Shown here: positions 53,907-63,459 of the stretch, piece by piece
Numbering within the stretch: position 1 is the stretch's first letter
Layout of the letters: each line of letters opens with the position of its first letter
From: CBDCVN01 sp965223045
Lineage (GTDB): Bacteria; Deinococcota; Deinococci; Deinococcales; Trueperaceae
Length of the DNA: 64,000 bases
Reading direction: 5' to 3'
Assembly (NCBI GenBank): GCA_965223045.1
Contig: CBDCVN010000013.1
Location: 1,302,001 to 1,366,000, forward strand
The notes under the pieces: generated by a model
The model's database searches: none
Told to the model about the DNA's origin: nothing
The model's input: only the letters and a program-made list of their open reading frames with translations
Translations under genes and position numbers: made by a program

Positions 53907-55445
53907 TCAGTCAAATGATCTTGAAAACACGCCCACAACGCCAATAATAACTGCATAGACCAATAGTGAAATAACTAATAGGCTACCATAACGCACATAG
54001 AAAGTTAAATTATCTTCTAGACTAAAATCAACTAGCAAAGTCCCTTCTTCTCCTCTTGGCAAACCAGTCACTACTCTACCTAATGGGTCAACCAGAGAAG
54101 TTATACCATCATTACCCACCCTCAGGAGATAACGCCTTGTCTCAATAGCCCTCATACTACCCATCAGAAAGTGCTGCTCTGCACCACTTCCCTTGCCAAA
54201 CCATGAATCATTACTAATGTTTATAAGTAACTCTGCACCATTTTTCACCATAGTACGAGAGACGTGGGGAAATACAGATTCATAACAGATATAAGTTGCA
54301 ATGTTACCTAAAGGAGTAGCAAGCGGATTGATTTCCTTACCAGTGCTGCGACTAGAAAGTAGTGGTAAGTCGAACCACCTAAAGATTTCTCTATAAATGG
54401 ATTTAAGGGGCTCTATAAATGGAAAGAACTCTCCAAAAGGTACCAAATATACTTTATCATAGCGATCAACTACCTTACCTTCAGCTAGGCTAAATGCACT
54501 ATTAAAAACATTATTGTTTTCATAGGCACTTCCGCCAGTTACTACAATAGCATTGCCAGAACTTTCCTGAATGCGTTCCCTTACGATTTCACTTCTATAT
54601 GGATTAGCAAGATTGCTATTTAATACTGCGCCCTCAGGCCAAATAACTAAGTCTATTTCCTTTGCTAAAGGACTACTCTCAAAAACAGAGCTAGTTAGAC
54701 GAGTATATACTTCTAGGTCATTTTCTTCACCAAGCGCTCGTCCTAATGGGTCAGTGTTGCCCTGAACTAGCAAAGCTAGGCTTGTAGGTTCAAAATTACT
54801 TGCAAGACGCAAACTACCATAACTAATAGCCACAACAAGTAAAATAAGTATACTTAGTAAAGGTCGCCAAGGAAAACGATTTGATCTATATCCAAAGGTA
54901 TTGTGGTGAGGTGTTTTATTCACAAAGGGTGATGCTAGAATTGCTACTAGGGCAAGTGCTAGCAAACTGAGTCCATAAACTCCTACAACATCAGCAAGTT
55001 GGACAATGGGTGTGTCTATCCAGACATAACCTAAAACACCCCAAGGGAAGGCAAATATACCTTGTGTTCTGGCCCACTCCATAAGTACCCAAAGAGCTGG
55101 AAGTAACCATAAGTTTAGGCTACCTCGGCCAGCTAGAAAACGGCTTAACCATGTAACAAAACCCCACATGCAACCAAGAATAAAAAGCATGGGTGGGTAG
55201 GTAACCCAGAAAACCGATCCAAAAAGCTCACTAAAACTATTAGGCAACCAAAGCAAGTAAAGACTAAAAAAAGATAGAGCAAAGCAAAAGCCGTACCAGA
55301 AGGCTTCTTTTAAACGCTCACTACGTGCTACAAATACAAAAAGAGGTGTTATAGCAAAAACAAGAAACCACAAACCTGTAGAGGGAAGCGCAACACTTAA
55401 AAATGCACCGCAAGCAGTAGTAATGAGGACATTGAACCAAAACAC
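53907..55445 (-). CDS. lnt: Apolipoprotein N-acyltransferase
   Basis: 512 residues. About six membrane segments in the first 200 residues, then a nitrilase-like domain. The Glu-Lys-Cys triad is visible: LVIWPEGAVLN (Glu), YDKVYLVPFGEF (Lys) and YICYESVFPH (Cys). A final membrane segment (LLVISLLVYAVIIGVVGVF) follows. Transfers a third acyl chain to lipoproteins in the inner membrane, which fits the lipoprotein genes in this window. Divergent from the small secreted protein at 55536. Confidence 0.92.
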   Translation of the reverse strand: MFWFNVLITTACGAFLSVALPSTGLWFLVFAITPLFVFVARSERLKEAFWYGFCFALSFFSLYLLWLPNSFSELFGSVFWVTYPPMLFILGCMWGFVTWLSRFLAGRGSLNLWLLPALWVLMEWARTQGIFAFPWGVLGYVWIDTPIVQLADVVGVYGLSLLALALVAILASPFVNKTPHHNTFGYRSNRFPWRPLLSILILLVVAISYGSLRLASNFEPTSLALLVQGNTDPLGRALGEENDLEVYTRLTSSVFESSPLAKEIDLVIWPEGAVLNSNLANPYRSEIVRERIQESSGNAIVVTGGSAYENNNVFNSAFSLAEGKVVDRYDKVYLVPFGEFFPFIEPLKSIYREIFRWFDLPLLSSRSTGKEINPLATPLGNIATYICYESVFPHVSRTMVKNGAELLINISNDSWFGKGSGAEQHFLMGSMRAIETRRYLLRVGNDGITSLVDPLGRVVTGLPRGEEGTLLVDFSLEDNLTFYVRYGSLLVISLLVYAVIIGVVGVFSRSFD

Positions 55446-55535
55446 ATTTCCTAAGCTAACATGTATATGCTTAATAAGGTTAATATTTCACTTAATTTCA
55501 AGTATAATAATGATTATTTTCCAAGGAGTTTTGAT

Positions 55536-56003
55536 ATGTTCAAGAGATTTCTCTTTACTGTTTTAATTATGGGAATAAGTAGTTCTTTAGCACAAAACAC
55601 CAAAAAAGAATTTTGGGTTACAGCTGCAGCAGGTTACCCAATTAGTTTTATAGTTGGCGTAGGTGCTGAGGATGTTTTAGGTGATGTATCCGTTCGTGCA
55701 GCAATAGGTGCAAGTGATGATGGTAGTATCGATCTTTTAATAGATGGTTTAATAGATGCTTCTGCTGTAGATTTATCTTCACCTGAAGTAAACCCTTATG
55801 GTGGTTTAGGTGTTCTTTTTAGAATAAATGATAAGAAAGATAACTCCCTTCATACCAATCTTCTATTAGGCATTGAGTACCGCCTTACAGGAATAGGCTT
55901 AGAAAATATGGGTATTTTTATGGAAATAGGGCCTTCATTTAGACTAACGCCTAGCTTTGATACAGGGCTTCATGGTCGAGCAGGCATAAATGTACATTTT
56001 TAG
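55536..56003 (+). CDS. Secreted, possibly outer-membrane beta protein
   Basis: 155 residues from ATG at 55536, with AAGGAG upstream. Signal peptide MFKRFLFTVLIMGISSSLAQ, then alternating hydrophobic strands ending in Phe (GLHGRAGINVHF), as in small outer-membrane barrels. Gly-rich turns throughout. No family assigned. Confidence 0.6.
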   Translation: MFKRFLFTVLIMGISSSLAQNTKKEFWVTAAAGYPISFIVGVGAEDVLGDVSVRAAIGASDDGSIDLLIDGLIDASAVDLSSPEVNPYGGLGVLFRINDKKDNSLHTNLLLGIEYRLTGIGLENMGIFMEIGPSFRLTPSFDTGLHGRAGINVHF

Positions 56004-56029
56004 CAAGATATACTTTAAACGGCTAAGAA

Positions 56030-56240
56030 TTAGGCATCTTCAAAAAAAGGCGTGAAGCTTGTTTTTATGTTTTTTGTCAGTTTCAGCTAAAAAATCTTCA
56101 TTAGCATACGCACTAATTAAATCATTTTATATAGAAGAGGCTATATTTACCATATAAACACTCCTTTTTTACAAACTTCCATGACCTCTCGATCAAGTTT
56201 AAGTTTGGAGAATAAGATGGTAGAAACAATAAATAATTCT
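56030..56240 (-). pseudogene. IS630-family transposase remnant
   Basis: LPSYSPNLNLIERSWKFVKK is the conserved C-terminal DDE region of IS630 transposases (catalytic Glu in LIER). Frameshifts and stops follow. Only this region survives. Confidence 0.7.
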
Positions 56241-56257
56241 ATATTTGGGAATAGGTC

Positions 56258-56848
56258 TTAAGTTAAGGGCCAAACCCTACCCAAAATACTTCTTTCTAGA
56301 ATAGCACCAAAATGCCTTGAGTCTACACTACCTAAAGGAATGCGGTTGTCACCCAAAACAAAAACTTGGCCTTCAAGTACATGTTTTTCTGGCATAGAAA
56401 AACTACCTAAGTTTTCAATATAGGGTTCTGCTAAAGGCTCACCATTTATAAATACATGCCCCTTTTCAATCTTTATACTCTCACCTGCTACAGCTAAAAC
56501 TCGTTTTGCTAATAGTAAATCATCACTAAAGCCTGTGTATATAAACCTAGTTCGTTTTTTGCTACTAGGGTAGTGAAAGTATACAATATCACCCCTCTCA
56601 TAATTAATACTTGCAGGCCTCAACCAAGTATCGTATTTTGAGATTACAACCCACTCATCATGGTGCAGGGTTGGTAACATTGAACCACCCGAAATGCGGA
56701 CGATGCTGAAGCCAAAAGTTGTAAAAAGGCATAAGAAGATGGTTGTAGCCAGAATACAACAGACTATTACTAAACCACGCTTTTTACCTTTTATGTTTGT
56801 CAACTTATTGGCATTATATAAAGATCTTTGCCTATTAGCTAGAGCCAC
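56258..56848 (-). CDS. lepB: Type I signal peptidase, short form
   Basis: 196 residues. One N-terminal membrane helix, catalytic Ser in RISGGSMLPTL, catalytic Lys in LLAKRVLAVAGE, box E GDNRIPLGSVDSRHFG. Cleaves Sec and Tat signal peptides at the outer face of the membrane. A second, longer paralogue lies at 58078. IS-derived miniature elements lie between them. Confidence 0.9.
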   Translation of the reverse strand: MALANRQRSLYNANKLTNIKGKKRGLVIVCCILATTIFLCLFTTFGFSIVRISGGSMLPTLHHDEWVVISKYDTWLRPASINYERGDIVYFHYPSSKKRTRFIYTGFSDDLLLAKRVLAVAGESIKIEKGHVFINGEPLAEPYIENLGSFSMPEKHVLEGQVFVLGDNRIPLGSVDSRHFGAILERSILGRVWPLT

Positions 56849-57190
56849 TCATTTTCACAAGGTTATTCCTTAAGAAACTATAGAGTATCAAGAGTTTGAA
56901 CTGATTTTTAAGGGCCGTTCTAGCTTTAAATATACATGTTGACACAGGGGAACATCCGGTCAAAGCAAGGTAATTCAAATTAAAGCCCTCAGAAACAGAT
57001 GTTTCTCGAGCTCTATAAAATTGGTAGCATTTCAGAGGTTGCGTGCTAGGACTAATGTTTGAGTATGAAGAGGGAGCATAATTTATCATGGTTTTTTGCA
57101 CCTTGCAATTGCTTTGTACGAGGGTGTAAATTCAATTGGGCATAAACGTCGCTTTGACCGGATACTTTGCCACCCTTGAGTTGCTTAAGT
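56849..57190. other. Intergenic region, no gene supported
   Basis: 342 bp. One CTCGAG site near 57006. Short frames here have no ribosome site or recognisable protein. Promoter of the short lepB presumably lies at its start. Confidence 0.4.
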
Positions 57191-57726
57191 CGCAAGTTGT
57201 ACCCAAAAAACGCCACTTTTGCCTCTAAAAACCCTGTTACCAAAGTCGATATCATGATTTTTTTGCTTTTTTCAAGTAGCCATAGCATATCCTTGACACA
57301 GCAAGGTTTTATTTTTTATAGTATAGCCACTGATGTCTGCTACGATAAATACACATTTTAAAGTCCAGTGTATCCAAACAGGTAAGGCTGTAGGTATAAT
57401 GCATGGCATCCACCTTCGGGATTATGTCCAAGGACACATACAAAAACGTTCAGGATCATTATTAAAGAAATACAAGAAGAATTGGGGAAAAGGTCAGGCA
57501 CTTGCGAGGGTAGCTAAAACACTTAACCTGACGGCCAGAAGTGGAATTAGGACTGGCGAAATGTTCATTTGCTGGAACACTGTTCCAAACGGAGGGCAGA
57601 AATATGCTCTAGGCCTGATGGGGGTCAGTGTGTAGCCATTTTTTATAAATTTTAATTTTGCCCTAAAACCTCAAACAGCACGAGATTTTGGGGGTCAAAA
57701 CCCCTACTTTTTGATGACAAAATGCG
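57191..57726 (+). mobile_element. 536-bp MITE-like derivative of an ISd relative
   Basis: Both ISd-type ends are present (CGCAAGTTGTACCC and the complement of CGCATTTTGTCATC). Target duplication TTAAGT at 57185-57190 and 57727-57732. The middle of the transposase is deleted. Confidence 0.9.
57333..57635 (+). pseudogene. Internally deleted IS1634-family transposase
   Basis: 100 residues fusing the transposase N terminus (MSATINTHFKVQCIQTGKAVG) to its C terminus (NTVPNGGQKYALGLMGVSV). The frame stays open across the deletion. It lacks the DDE core. It differs from ISd at many positions, so it is older or from a related IS. Confidence 0.85.
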
Positions 57727-57732
57727 TTAAGT

Positions 57733-57958
57733 CTGAAGTTTATTTGCCAAAATGCATGATTTACTTCTTCCCTCACGCGAAAACCCTTCATTTTAGGGTA
57801 CGTTTTTCTCGATTTGTTTTCAAAATCTTAAAGCAAGAATTCACCTTCCTCGACAGTGTTTCTCGCAAATAACTTAGTGACTACATATCGCACCCAAAAT
57901 CAGCACTATACATTGTATAGGAAGGTGTTAAAGCTCGATTCTTCGCAATAAACTTCAG
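57733..57958 (-). mobile_element. 226-bp MITE derived from an ISe relative
   Basis: Ends CTGAAGTTTATTTGCCAAAA and the complement ending AATAAACTTCAG. Target duplication TAAGT at 57728-57732 and 57959-57963. Interior matches both end regions of ISe but no transposase is left. Confidence 0.88.
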
Positions 57959-58077
57959 TAAGTATGTTCTAAACAAGGTTATTTTTTTAGTTCAAACTCT
58001 TGAGAGTATAGGAGTTGTATTTGGAGACTGGGCTCAAGCAAGGTAGTATTTATAGAGTATTAGCAAATTGCTAAGCA

Positions 58078-59016
58078 TTAGGGCAGATATTCTTTTGGTA
58101 TAGCTTTAAAAGCTTCTGGTGGTTTTAAACCACGCCAATTCATTTCTCCCTCACGCACAGGTGGCCAGATAATAGTTGTGGCTTTGCCTGCCACCGTGAT
58201 GATAGGTATAGGACCAAAATAGCGTGAGTCAACACTACCTGTGCGGGTACGATTATCACCCATAACAAAGTAGTGGCCTTCCGGCACAATTATTTCGTGA
58301 ATAAATGCAGTGCTTGGGGCATCTTCAGGAATAGGCGCTAATGCACCGATAGTACTGCTTAGATCATCTTTATGACCATAAAAATACTGAACTTCTGGAT
58401 TTTCTATATCAAGAGGGCGCGAGCTTGATATAGGCTGAAAAGCTATTATTTCACCATTTCCTACTTTTATACGTGGAAAATCAAAGGGATAAGGGGTAAT
58501 CTCACCATTTTCCGTTATAAAGCTTTGATCTATGGCGTGTCCATTGACATAAACTTGGCCTTTTTCAATATAAATATGGTCACCGGGCAAACCAATAAGA
58601 CGTTTTATAAAAAACGGACGACCTTGCACGTAAGGAATTTCTTTAACTAACGGGATGTTTTGCAGTGACTTAATTCCCGGTCGCCTAGTAGGAGAGTTTT
58701 TAGGCTCACGCACTACTACAATGTCACCACGCTTATAGCTTGGCAGAACGCCCATACGACGTAACCAAGTGTCATACTTGGGAATAAATACTCGGTCACC
58801 AGTAAACATAGCTCTTATGAGACCTTGGTTGGCATTACCTCCATTTAGGTTAGGGCGCATTGAACTACCTACTACGCCTACTGTAGTAAATATGAAAGTA
58901 ACTATAAAAAAAGCTATTACTAGGGCTTCAGCATAACCTTTAACTTCACGCCAAAAGACCTCTTTAGCAGTACGTTTTTCCTTAGGCTTATTTTTTTTGT
59001 TTTTTGATTTTATCAT
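58078..59016 (-). CDS. lepB: Type I signal peptidase, long form
   Basis: 312 residues. Basic N-terminal tail, one membrane helix, Ser in VVGSSMRPNL, Lys in FFIKRLIGLPGD, box E GDNRTRTGSVDSRYFGP. An insert of some 60 residues lies between boxes D and E (QYFYGHKDDLSSTIGALAPI). The main housekeeping peptidase is probably this one. Confidence 0.92.
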   Translation of the reverse strand: MIKSKNKKNKPKEKRTAKEVFWREVKGYAEALVIAFFIVTFIFTTVGVVGSSMRPNLNGGNANQGLIRAMFTGDRVFIPKYDTWLRRMGVLPSYKRGDIVVVREPKNSPTRRPGIKSLQNIPLVKEIPYVQGRPFFIKRLIGLPGDHIYIEKGQVYVNGHAIDQSFITENGEITPYPFDFPRIKVGNGEIIAFQPISSSRPLDIENPEVQYFYGHKDDLSSTIGALAPIPEDAPSTAFIHEIIVPEGHYFVMGDNRTRTGSVDSRYFGPIPIITVAGKATTIIWPPVREGEMNWRGLKPPEAFKAIPKEYLP

Positions 59017-59320
59017 CTAAATACCTATAAATTTCATTTCTAGATATAGCACTGAGGCATAGCTTACTGGCCTCTACTTAGCTTTGCTAACCTTGAGCCT
59101 ATTCAAATGCAACAAGGTTTGGTGGGCATTTTTGAACCTCAGTAAAATTATTTATGCAACTAAGCACATTACTAATTTGAATATGTAAGACAAAATATGA
59201 GTGCTTAAATGCTTTTGGACTTTTTTCAAAGCTATCAAGAATCTAATAACTTTAATCAACCCAAACTCACTAACTCTATGGGTTTTTTATATGAGTTAAA
59301 AAAGCTCAAAACTGCTCCAT
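59017..59320. other. Intergenic region between lepB and cimA
   Basis: 304 bp. Near 59274-59300 CCCAAACTC..ATGGGTTTTTT may serve as a weak terminator. Otherwise no gene, RNA or repeat recognised. Confidence 0.4.
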
Positions 59321-60907
59321 TTAGGTTATGACTTGTTTGGGCTTCACATTATCTTTCAAAAGCTTATATTCTATAGCATCAATTAGTGCTTCATAACTAG
59401 CGTTAATAATATCAGTGCTGGCTCCTACTGTACCCCAAGTGTCCTGCCCATCTGTAGTTTCCACTAGTACTCTAACTACACTACCAGTACCTGATTCTGT
59501 CCCAGATAGCACTCGCACTTTATAATCGGTAAGCTCTAGATCATTAAGACTAGGATAAAAACGTATTAATGCTTTCCTTAAAGCTTTATCTAAAGCGTTA
59601 ACTGGCCCATCACCACTAGCAGCAGTGTGTTCAAAATCTTTATCTACTTCTACTTTAATAGTTGCTTCAACTACAGGGATATGGTCAGCATCTCGCTTAG
59701 TTAAATTAAGATTAAAACCATGTAGAGCAAAATAAGGTTGATAGTCTCCTTTTACCTTGCTGCTCATAAGCCTAAAGGAAGCCTCAGCTCCTTCAAAGGC
59801 ATAGCCTCTATTTTCTAGTTCTTTCATGCGCTCGAGCACAGCCTTAACAGCAGGGTCATTCTTATTTACACCTTCATCAAACTCTTCTATTTTGGCTAAT
59901 ATATTAGCACGACCAGAAAGATCAGAAAGTAGTATGCGACGCTTATTACCAACTTGCTCAGGATAAATATGCTCATAGGTTTCAGGATTTTTATTAACTG
60001 CTGAAACGTGCACTCCTCCTTTATGAGCAAAGGCAGCATCACCGACGTAAGCGGCACGGAGGTTAGGATGTAAATTGGCGCGTTCATCAATATAACGACT
60101 AGTCTCACGCAGCTTGCTTAATTCCTGATTCTGTTTAAATCCTAGCTTTAGGGATATATTAGGAATAATACTAATGAGATTGGCATTGCCACAACGCTCA
60201 CCGTAACCGTTTACTGTACCTTGCACGTGTCTAGCACCTGCTTGGACACCTGCTAAAGTATTAGCAACAGCTAACTCACAATCATTATGCATGTGCACTC
60301 CAATAGGTACAGAGTACTTTTCTTTAATTTGCTTAACATGCTCTGCTATAAATCCAGGTAAAGAGCCTCCATTAGTATCACACAACACTAATCTATCTGC
60401 CCCACCATCAACAGCTGCTTCTAAAGTTCTTAAGGCATAATCACTGTTAGCACGATACCCATCAAAAAAGTGCTCAGCATCATATATAACCATCTTCCCT
60501 TGTGTCTTTAAATAGTTTATTGAGCTTCTAATCATTTCTAAATTTTCTACTAGAGTTGCGCCTAGAGCTTGGGTTACATGCAAATCCCATGATTTGCCAA
60601 ATATTGTTACTATAGGAGTGTTAGCTTCTATGAGTTTTTGTAAGTTGGGATCATCTTTTGGTTTATTATTTTTATGTCTAGTACTACCAAAAGCTGCTAG
60701 CTTAGCATTTTCTAATTTCACTTCTAGCATAAGTTCGAAAAACCGCATGTCCTTGGGGTTAGAGCCTGGCCAACCACCCTCAATATAATCCACTCGAAAT
60801 TTATCTAAACGCTTAGCAATAGCTACTTTGTCTTCAGCTGTTAAGTTAAAATCAAGCCCTTGTGTGCCATCACGAAGTGTTGTATCGTAGATTTCCACAG
60901 AATCCAT
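59321..60907 (-). CDS. cimA: Citramalate synthase
   Basis: 528 residues from ATG at 60907. HMGL-like TIM barrel: YDTTLRDGTQG at the start, DTNGG and GVHMHNDCELAVANTL (metal ligands), then the LeuA allosteric domain (GDGPVNALDKALRKAL). The layout matches the long CimA family rather than LeuA. Condenses pyruvate and acetyl-CoA to (R)-citramalate for isoleucine synthesis. TATAAT lies six bases before the ATG and overlaps the stop of the upstream gene, so it may have its own leaderless start. Confidence 0.88.
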   Translation of the reverse strand: MDSVEIYDTTLRDGTQGLDFNLTAEDKVAIAKRLDKFRVDYIEGGWPGSNPKDMRFFELMLEVKLENAKLAAFGSTRHKNNKPKDDPNLQKLIEANTPIVTIFGKSWDLHVTQALGATLVENLEMIRSSINYLKTQGKMVIYDAEHFFDGYRANSDYALRTLEAAVDGGADRLVLCDTNGGSLPGFIAEHVKQIKEKYSVPIGVHMHNDCELAVANTLAGVQAGARHVQGTVNGYGERCGNANLISIIPNISLKLGFKQNQELSKLRETSRYIDERANLHPNLRAAYVGDAAFAHKGGVHVSAVNKNPETYEHIYPEQVGNKRRILLSDLSGRANILAKIEEFDEGVNKNDPAVKAVLERMKELENRGYAFEGAEASFRLMSSKVKGDYQPYFALHGFNLNLTKRDADHIPVVEATIKVEVDKDFEHTAASGDGPVNALDKALRKALIRFYPSLNDLELTDYKVRVLSGTESGTGSVVRVLVETTDGQDTWGTVGASTDIINASYEALIDAIEYKLLKDNVKPKQVIT

Positions 60908-60914
60908 AGAAGTA

Positions 60915-62354
60915 TTATATTGCAATAATTAAGATTAAAATAGCTAGTAAAACCAAAACCCAACTTGTCCTGTCTTTTATGGCAAAAACTATAGGGTCAC
61001 TGTGCATAATGCCACGATGAGCTATTAGCCATGCTCGAGTCACCCAATAAAGCAACAAAGGACACAAGAACCAAATTACTTGTGGCCTTCCATACAAAAG
61101 CGTTACCTCAGCACTGTTTATATACAGGGCCAACACCATAACAGCTGCATAACCGCTAGCAGCTCCAAACGGTAGAAGTAAGTTAATATCATCTATGTGA
61201 TAGCCACGCCCTTGAATGCTTATTTTGTTTTCTTTTTTTAATTCTAACAGCTCTGCGTAGCGCTTAAGTAAAGCTAGGCTAAAGAAGAAAAACATTGAAA
61301 GGGCTAAAAGCCAAAAAGAGGGCCATGAACCAACGGCGGCTGAACCAGCTAATATACGCATAGTATAAAGGGCTGCTAGTAGTAAAACATCAGCTAGTAG
61401 AAGTTGTTTAGCCCATAAGCTATAGGTAACTGTCAAAACATAGTAAAGAAGCAAGACTAAAGCTACTAGTGGTGAAATTGCAAGGGAAACTAAAGTAGCT
61501 AATAGTAATAAGACAGGTACAAATAACAAAACCTGATACAAGGGTAAATTACCTGCAGCTAGAGGGCGACTTTTCTTGGTAGGGTGCAAACGGTCATGTT
61601 CAATATCTAATAGGTCATTTAGTAAATAAACACTTGAAGCACACAAGCCAAAAGCTATAAAGGTTAATGATATTGCTAACAAATCATCCACAGCAGTAAA
61701 TTTATGGGCAGCAAACAAAGGTATAAACACTAATAGGTTTTTAATCCATTGGTGTAAACGTAGTTCTTGAACTAATGCTTTCCAATATGATGGCCTATCA
61801 TCAAATAAGTGTCCAACATTGTTCAATTTAGAAGTGGCTTTTCTTTTCACTCCTAGGGATGGATTTACTATTATAGCCTTATAAGATCTTTCCCATATCC
61901 AAAAATCTGGCATGGCATTGCCAGCATAATCAAATCCCCCTTCACCAAAGTTTTCAACAAGTAACTCTACCTTGGCCTTACCTGAAAGATTGACATTATG
62001 TTCTGTGGCAAAGACTTGCTGAAATAACCCCAAATGCTCTGCTACAGATTTTGCATAAGTTATGTCTGCTGCTGTTGCTAGAATTAAAGTGCGTCCCTGT
62101 GCATATTCATCTTTTAAATAATCTAATAAAGATTCTTGATAGGGCAAATTAACTACATTTAACTTAACTCTTTTGGCTACTTCTTGTTTAAATACTGTTT
62201 TGCTTTTGAATAACCACAAAGGTATTCTGAATATATATAGCACTTTCTGGCTTAGTAAGCGAACAATTGCTTCTAAAAAGAGGTCTGTTTTCACCAAGGT
62301 ACCATCAAGATCTATCACCAAGTGTCTTTGTGCTTTATCTTTTTCCATTTCCAT
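60915..62354 (-). CDS. HAD-UbiA fusion, decaprenyl-phosphate phosphoribosyltransferase-like
   Basis: 479 residues. Residues 10-190 form a HAD phosphatase domain (VIDLDGTLVKTD; ILATAADIT). The C-terminal 290 residues are a UbiA-type membrane prenyltransferase with about nine helices and the Asp-rich motif NDLLDIEHDRLHPTKKSRPL. Such fusions are predicted to make and dephosphorylate polyprenyl-phosphate ribose for cell-wall glycan synthesis. The neighbouring GtrA and VTT genes fit a polyprenyl-sugar role. Substrate inferred, not shown. Confidence 0.8.
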   Translation of the reverse strand: MEMEKDKAQRHLVIDLDGTLVKTDLFLEAIVRLLSQKVLYIFRIPLWLFKSKTVFKQEVAKRVKLNVVNLPYQESLLDYLKDEYAQGRTLILATAADITYAKSVAEHLGLFQQVFATEHNVNLSGKAKVELLVENFGEGGFDYAGNAMPDFWIWERSYKAIIVNPSLGVKRKATSKLNNVGHLFDDRPSYWKALVQELRLHQWIKNLLVFIPLFAAHKFTAVDDLLAISLTFIAFGLCASSVYLLNDLLDIEHDRLHPTKKSRPLAAGNLPLYQVLLFVPVLLLLATLVSLAISPLVALVLLLYYVLTVTYSLWAKQLLLADVLLLAALYTMRILAGSAAVGSWPSFWLLALSMFFFFSLALLKRYAELLELKKENKISIQGRGYHIDDINLLLPFGAASGYAAVMVLALYINSAEVTLLYGRPQVIWFLCPLLLYWVTRAWLIAHRGIMHSDPIVFAIKDRTSWVLVLLAILILIIAI

Positions 62355-62360
62355 TAGTGG

Positions 62361-63017
62361 TTAGGTAGAATTAGATGGTGATGTTTTGCGCCTGCGTAAA
62401 ACATACGATAGTCCCCAACTTATTGCTAATAACACCAAGGAAACTAAAAGATACAAAATATTGATTTCTAGGTCACCATTACTGAAATCTCCTTCCAATG
62501 ACGCTCCAACCAAAACTCCCATCAAAATTATGAAGAAGCTACCTAGAAAATTGCCAGCAGTAAACATCCAAAAGTTAACTTTTAGAAAACCAGCAGGCAG
62601 GTTTACTACATCACTGGGTAAATAAAGTAGACGAGAAGTAAGTACAGTTTCAAAAGAATGATTATGAAGGTGCCTTAGCCATTTAACTTCTTGCAACTTA
62701 TGCTTTGAAAAGCCTTCACCAAAATAGCGTCCGATCAAGTAACCAACTGAGGCAGATAAGAGCACGCCAAATATAGCAAATACAAATCCCCATAATGGTC
62801 CTAGTAAAAAACCTGTGGCAAGATTAAGTATAGTACTAGGAAGCAAAAGGAAGGGACGCAACAAATATGCTCCTAAGAGAAGGAAGTTCCTATAGGGGAG
62901 ATTCATTACCATATTTAACATGATTGTAGGATTAGTATTTGTTAGTTGTAGGTACAACCAAGCAAGTATAATAATGACTATCCATAAGGCAAGAATGTAG
63001 CGTTTATATATAGACAT
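62361..63017 (-). CDS. VTT/DedA-like membrane protein
   Basis: 218 residues from ATG at 63017, whose TG overlaps the GtrA stop (TGATG). VTT core: NLATGFLLGPLWGFVFAIFG, then GYLIGRYFG and the reentrant region LPSDVVNLPAGFLKV. Family members move or scramble lipids, including polyprenyl-phosphate and phosphatidylethanolamine. Coupled to GtrA and followed by HAD-UbiA. Confidence 0.82.
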   Translation of the reverse strand: MSIYKRYILALWIVIIILAWLYLQLTNTNPTIMLNMVMNLPYRNFLLLGAYLLRPFLLLPSTILNLATGFLLGPLWGFVFAIFGVLLSASVGYLIGRYFGEGFSKHKLQEVKWLRHLHNHSFETVLTSRLLYLPSDVVNLPAGFLKVNFWMFTAGNFLGSFFIILMGVLVGASLEGDFSNGDLEINILYLLVSLVLLAISWGLSYVLRRRKTSPSNST

Positions 63018-63433
63018 CACTTAGTGTGCCCTCGAAAAGACCAATATTTGTGACCTAAATAACTAGTAAATGCTGGTACGATAACTCCAATTATATGAGC
63101 AATAGTTTCAGTTTGCCAAATCACGCCTAGGTAAGGCAAAAGATAATAAGCTAGTAATAAACTAATGGCAAGGGTTTGGATAATTGCAAGGATATTCACT
63201 AAAGAAAAGATAAGTACTTCTTGAGCAACATTTCCCTTACTAGCTCCAAATACAACAAACCGATTGAGTGTATAGGCTGTTACCATACCCAGAAAGTAAG
63301 CCAAAACTATGGCAGGTGAATAATACGTATAAGAACTCAAAATAATCCTAGATAAAATGTTAACTAATGCAGCAATTCCTCCAGAAATAAGAAACTTTGT
63401 GAATTTAATGCTAAGGAATTCACGTTTAAACAT
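63017..63433 (-). CDS. GtrA-family membrane protein
   Basis: 138 residues, four membrane segments. FLISGGIAALVNILSRIIL and YTLNRFVVFGAS, with HKYWSFR near the C terminus, are typical. GtrA proteins help flip or use polyprenyl-phosphate sugars. Starts a four-gene minus-strand run with VTT, HAD-UbiA and cimA. Confidence 0.85.
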   Translation of the reverse strand: MFKREFLSIKFTKFLISGGIAALVNILSRIILSSYTYYSPAIVLAYFLGMVTAYTLNRFVVFGASKGNVAQEVLIFSLVNILAIIQTLAISLLLAYYLLPYLGVIWQTETIAHIIGVIVPAFTSYLGHKYWSFRGHTK

Positions 63434-63459
63434 AGGGAAAATACACTAGTAGGAAAAGA

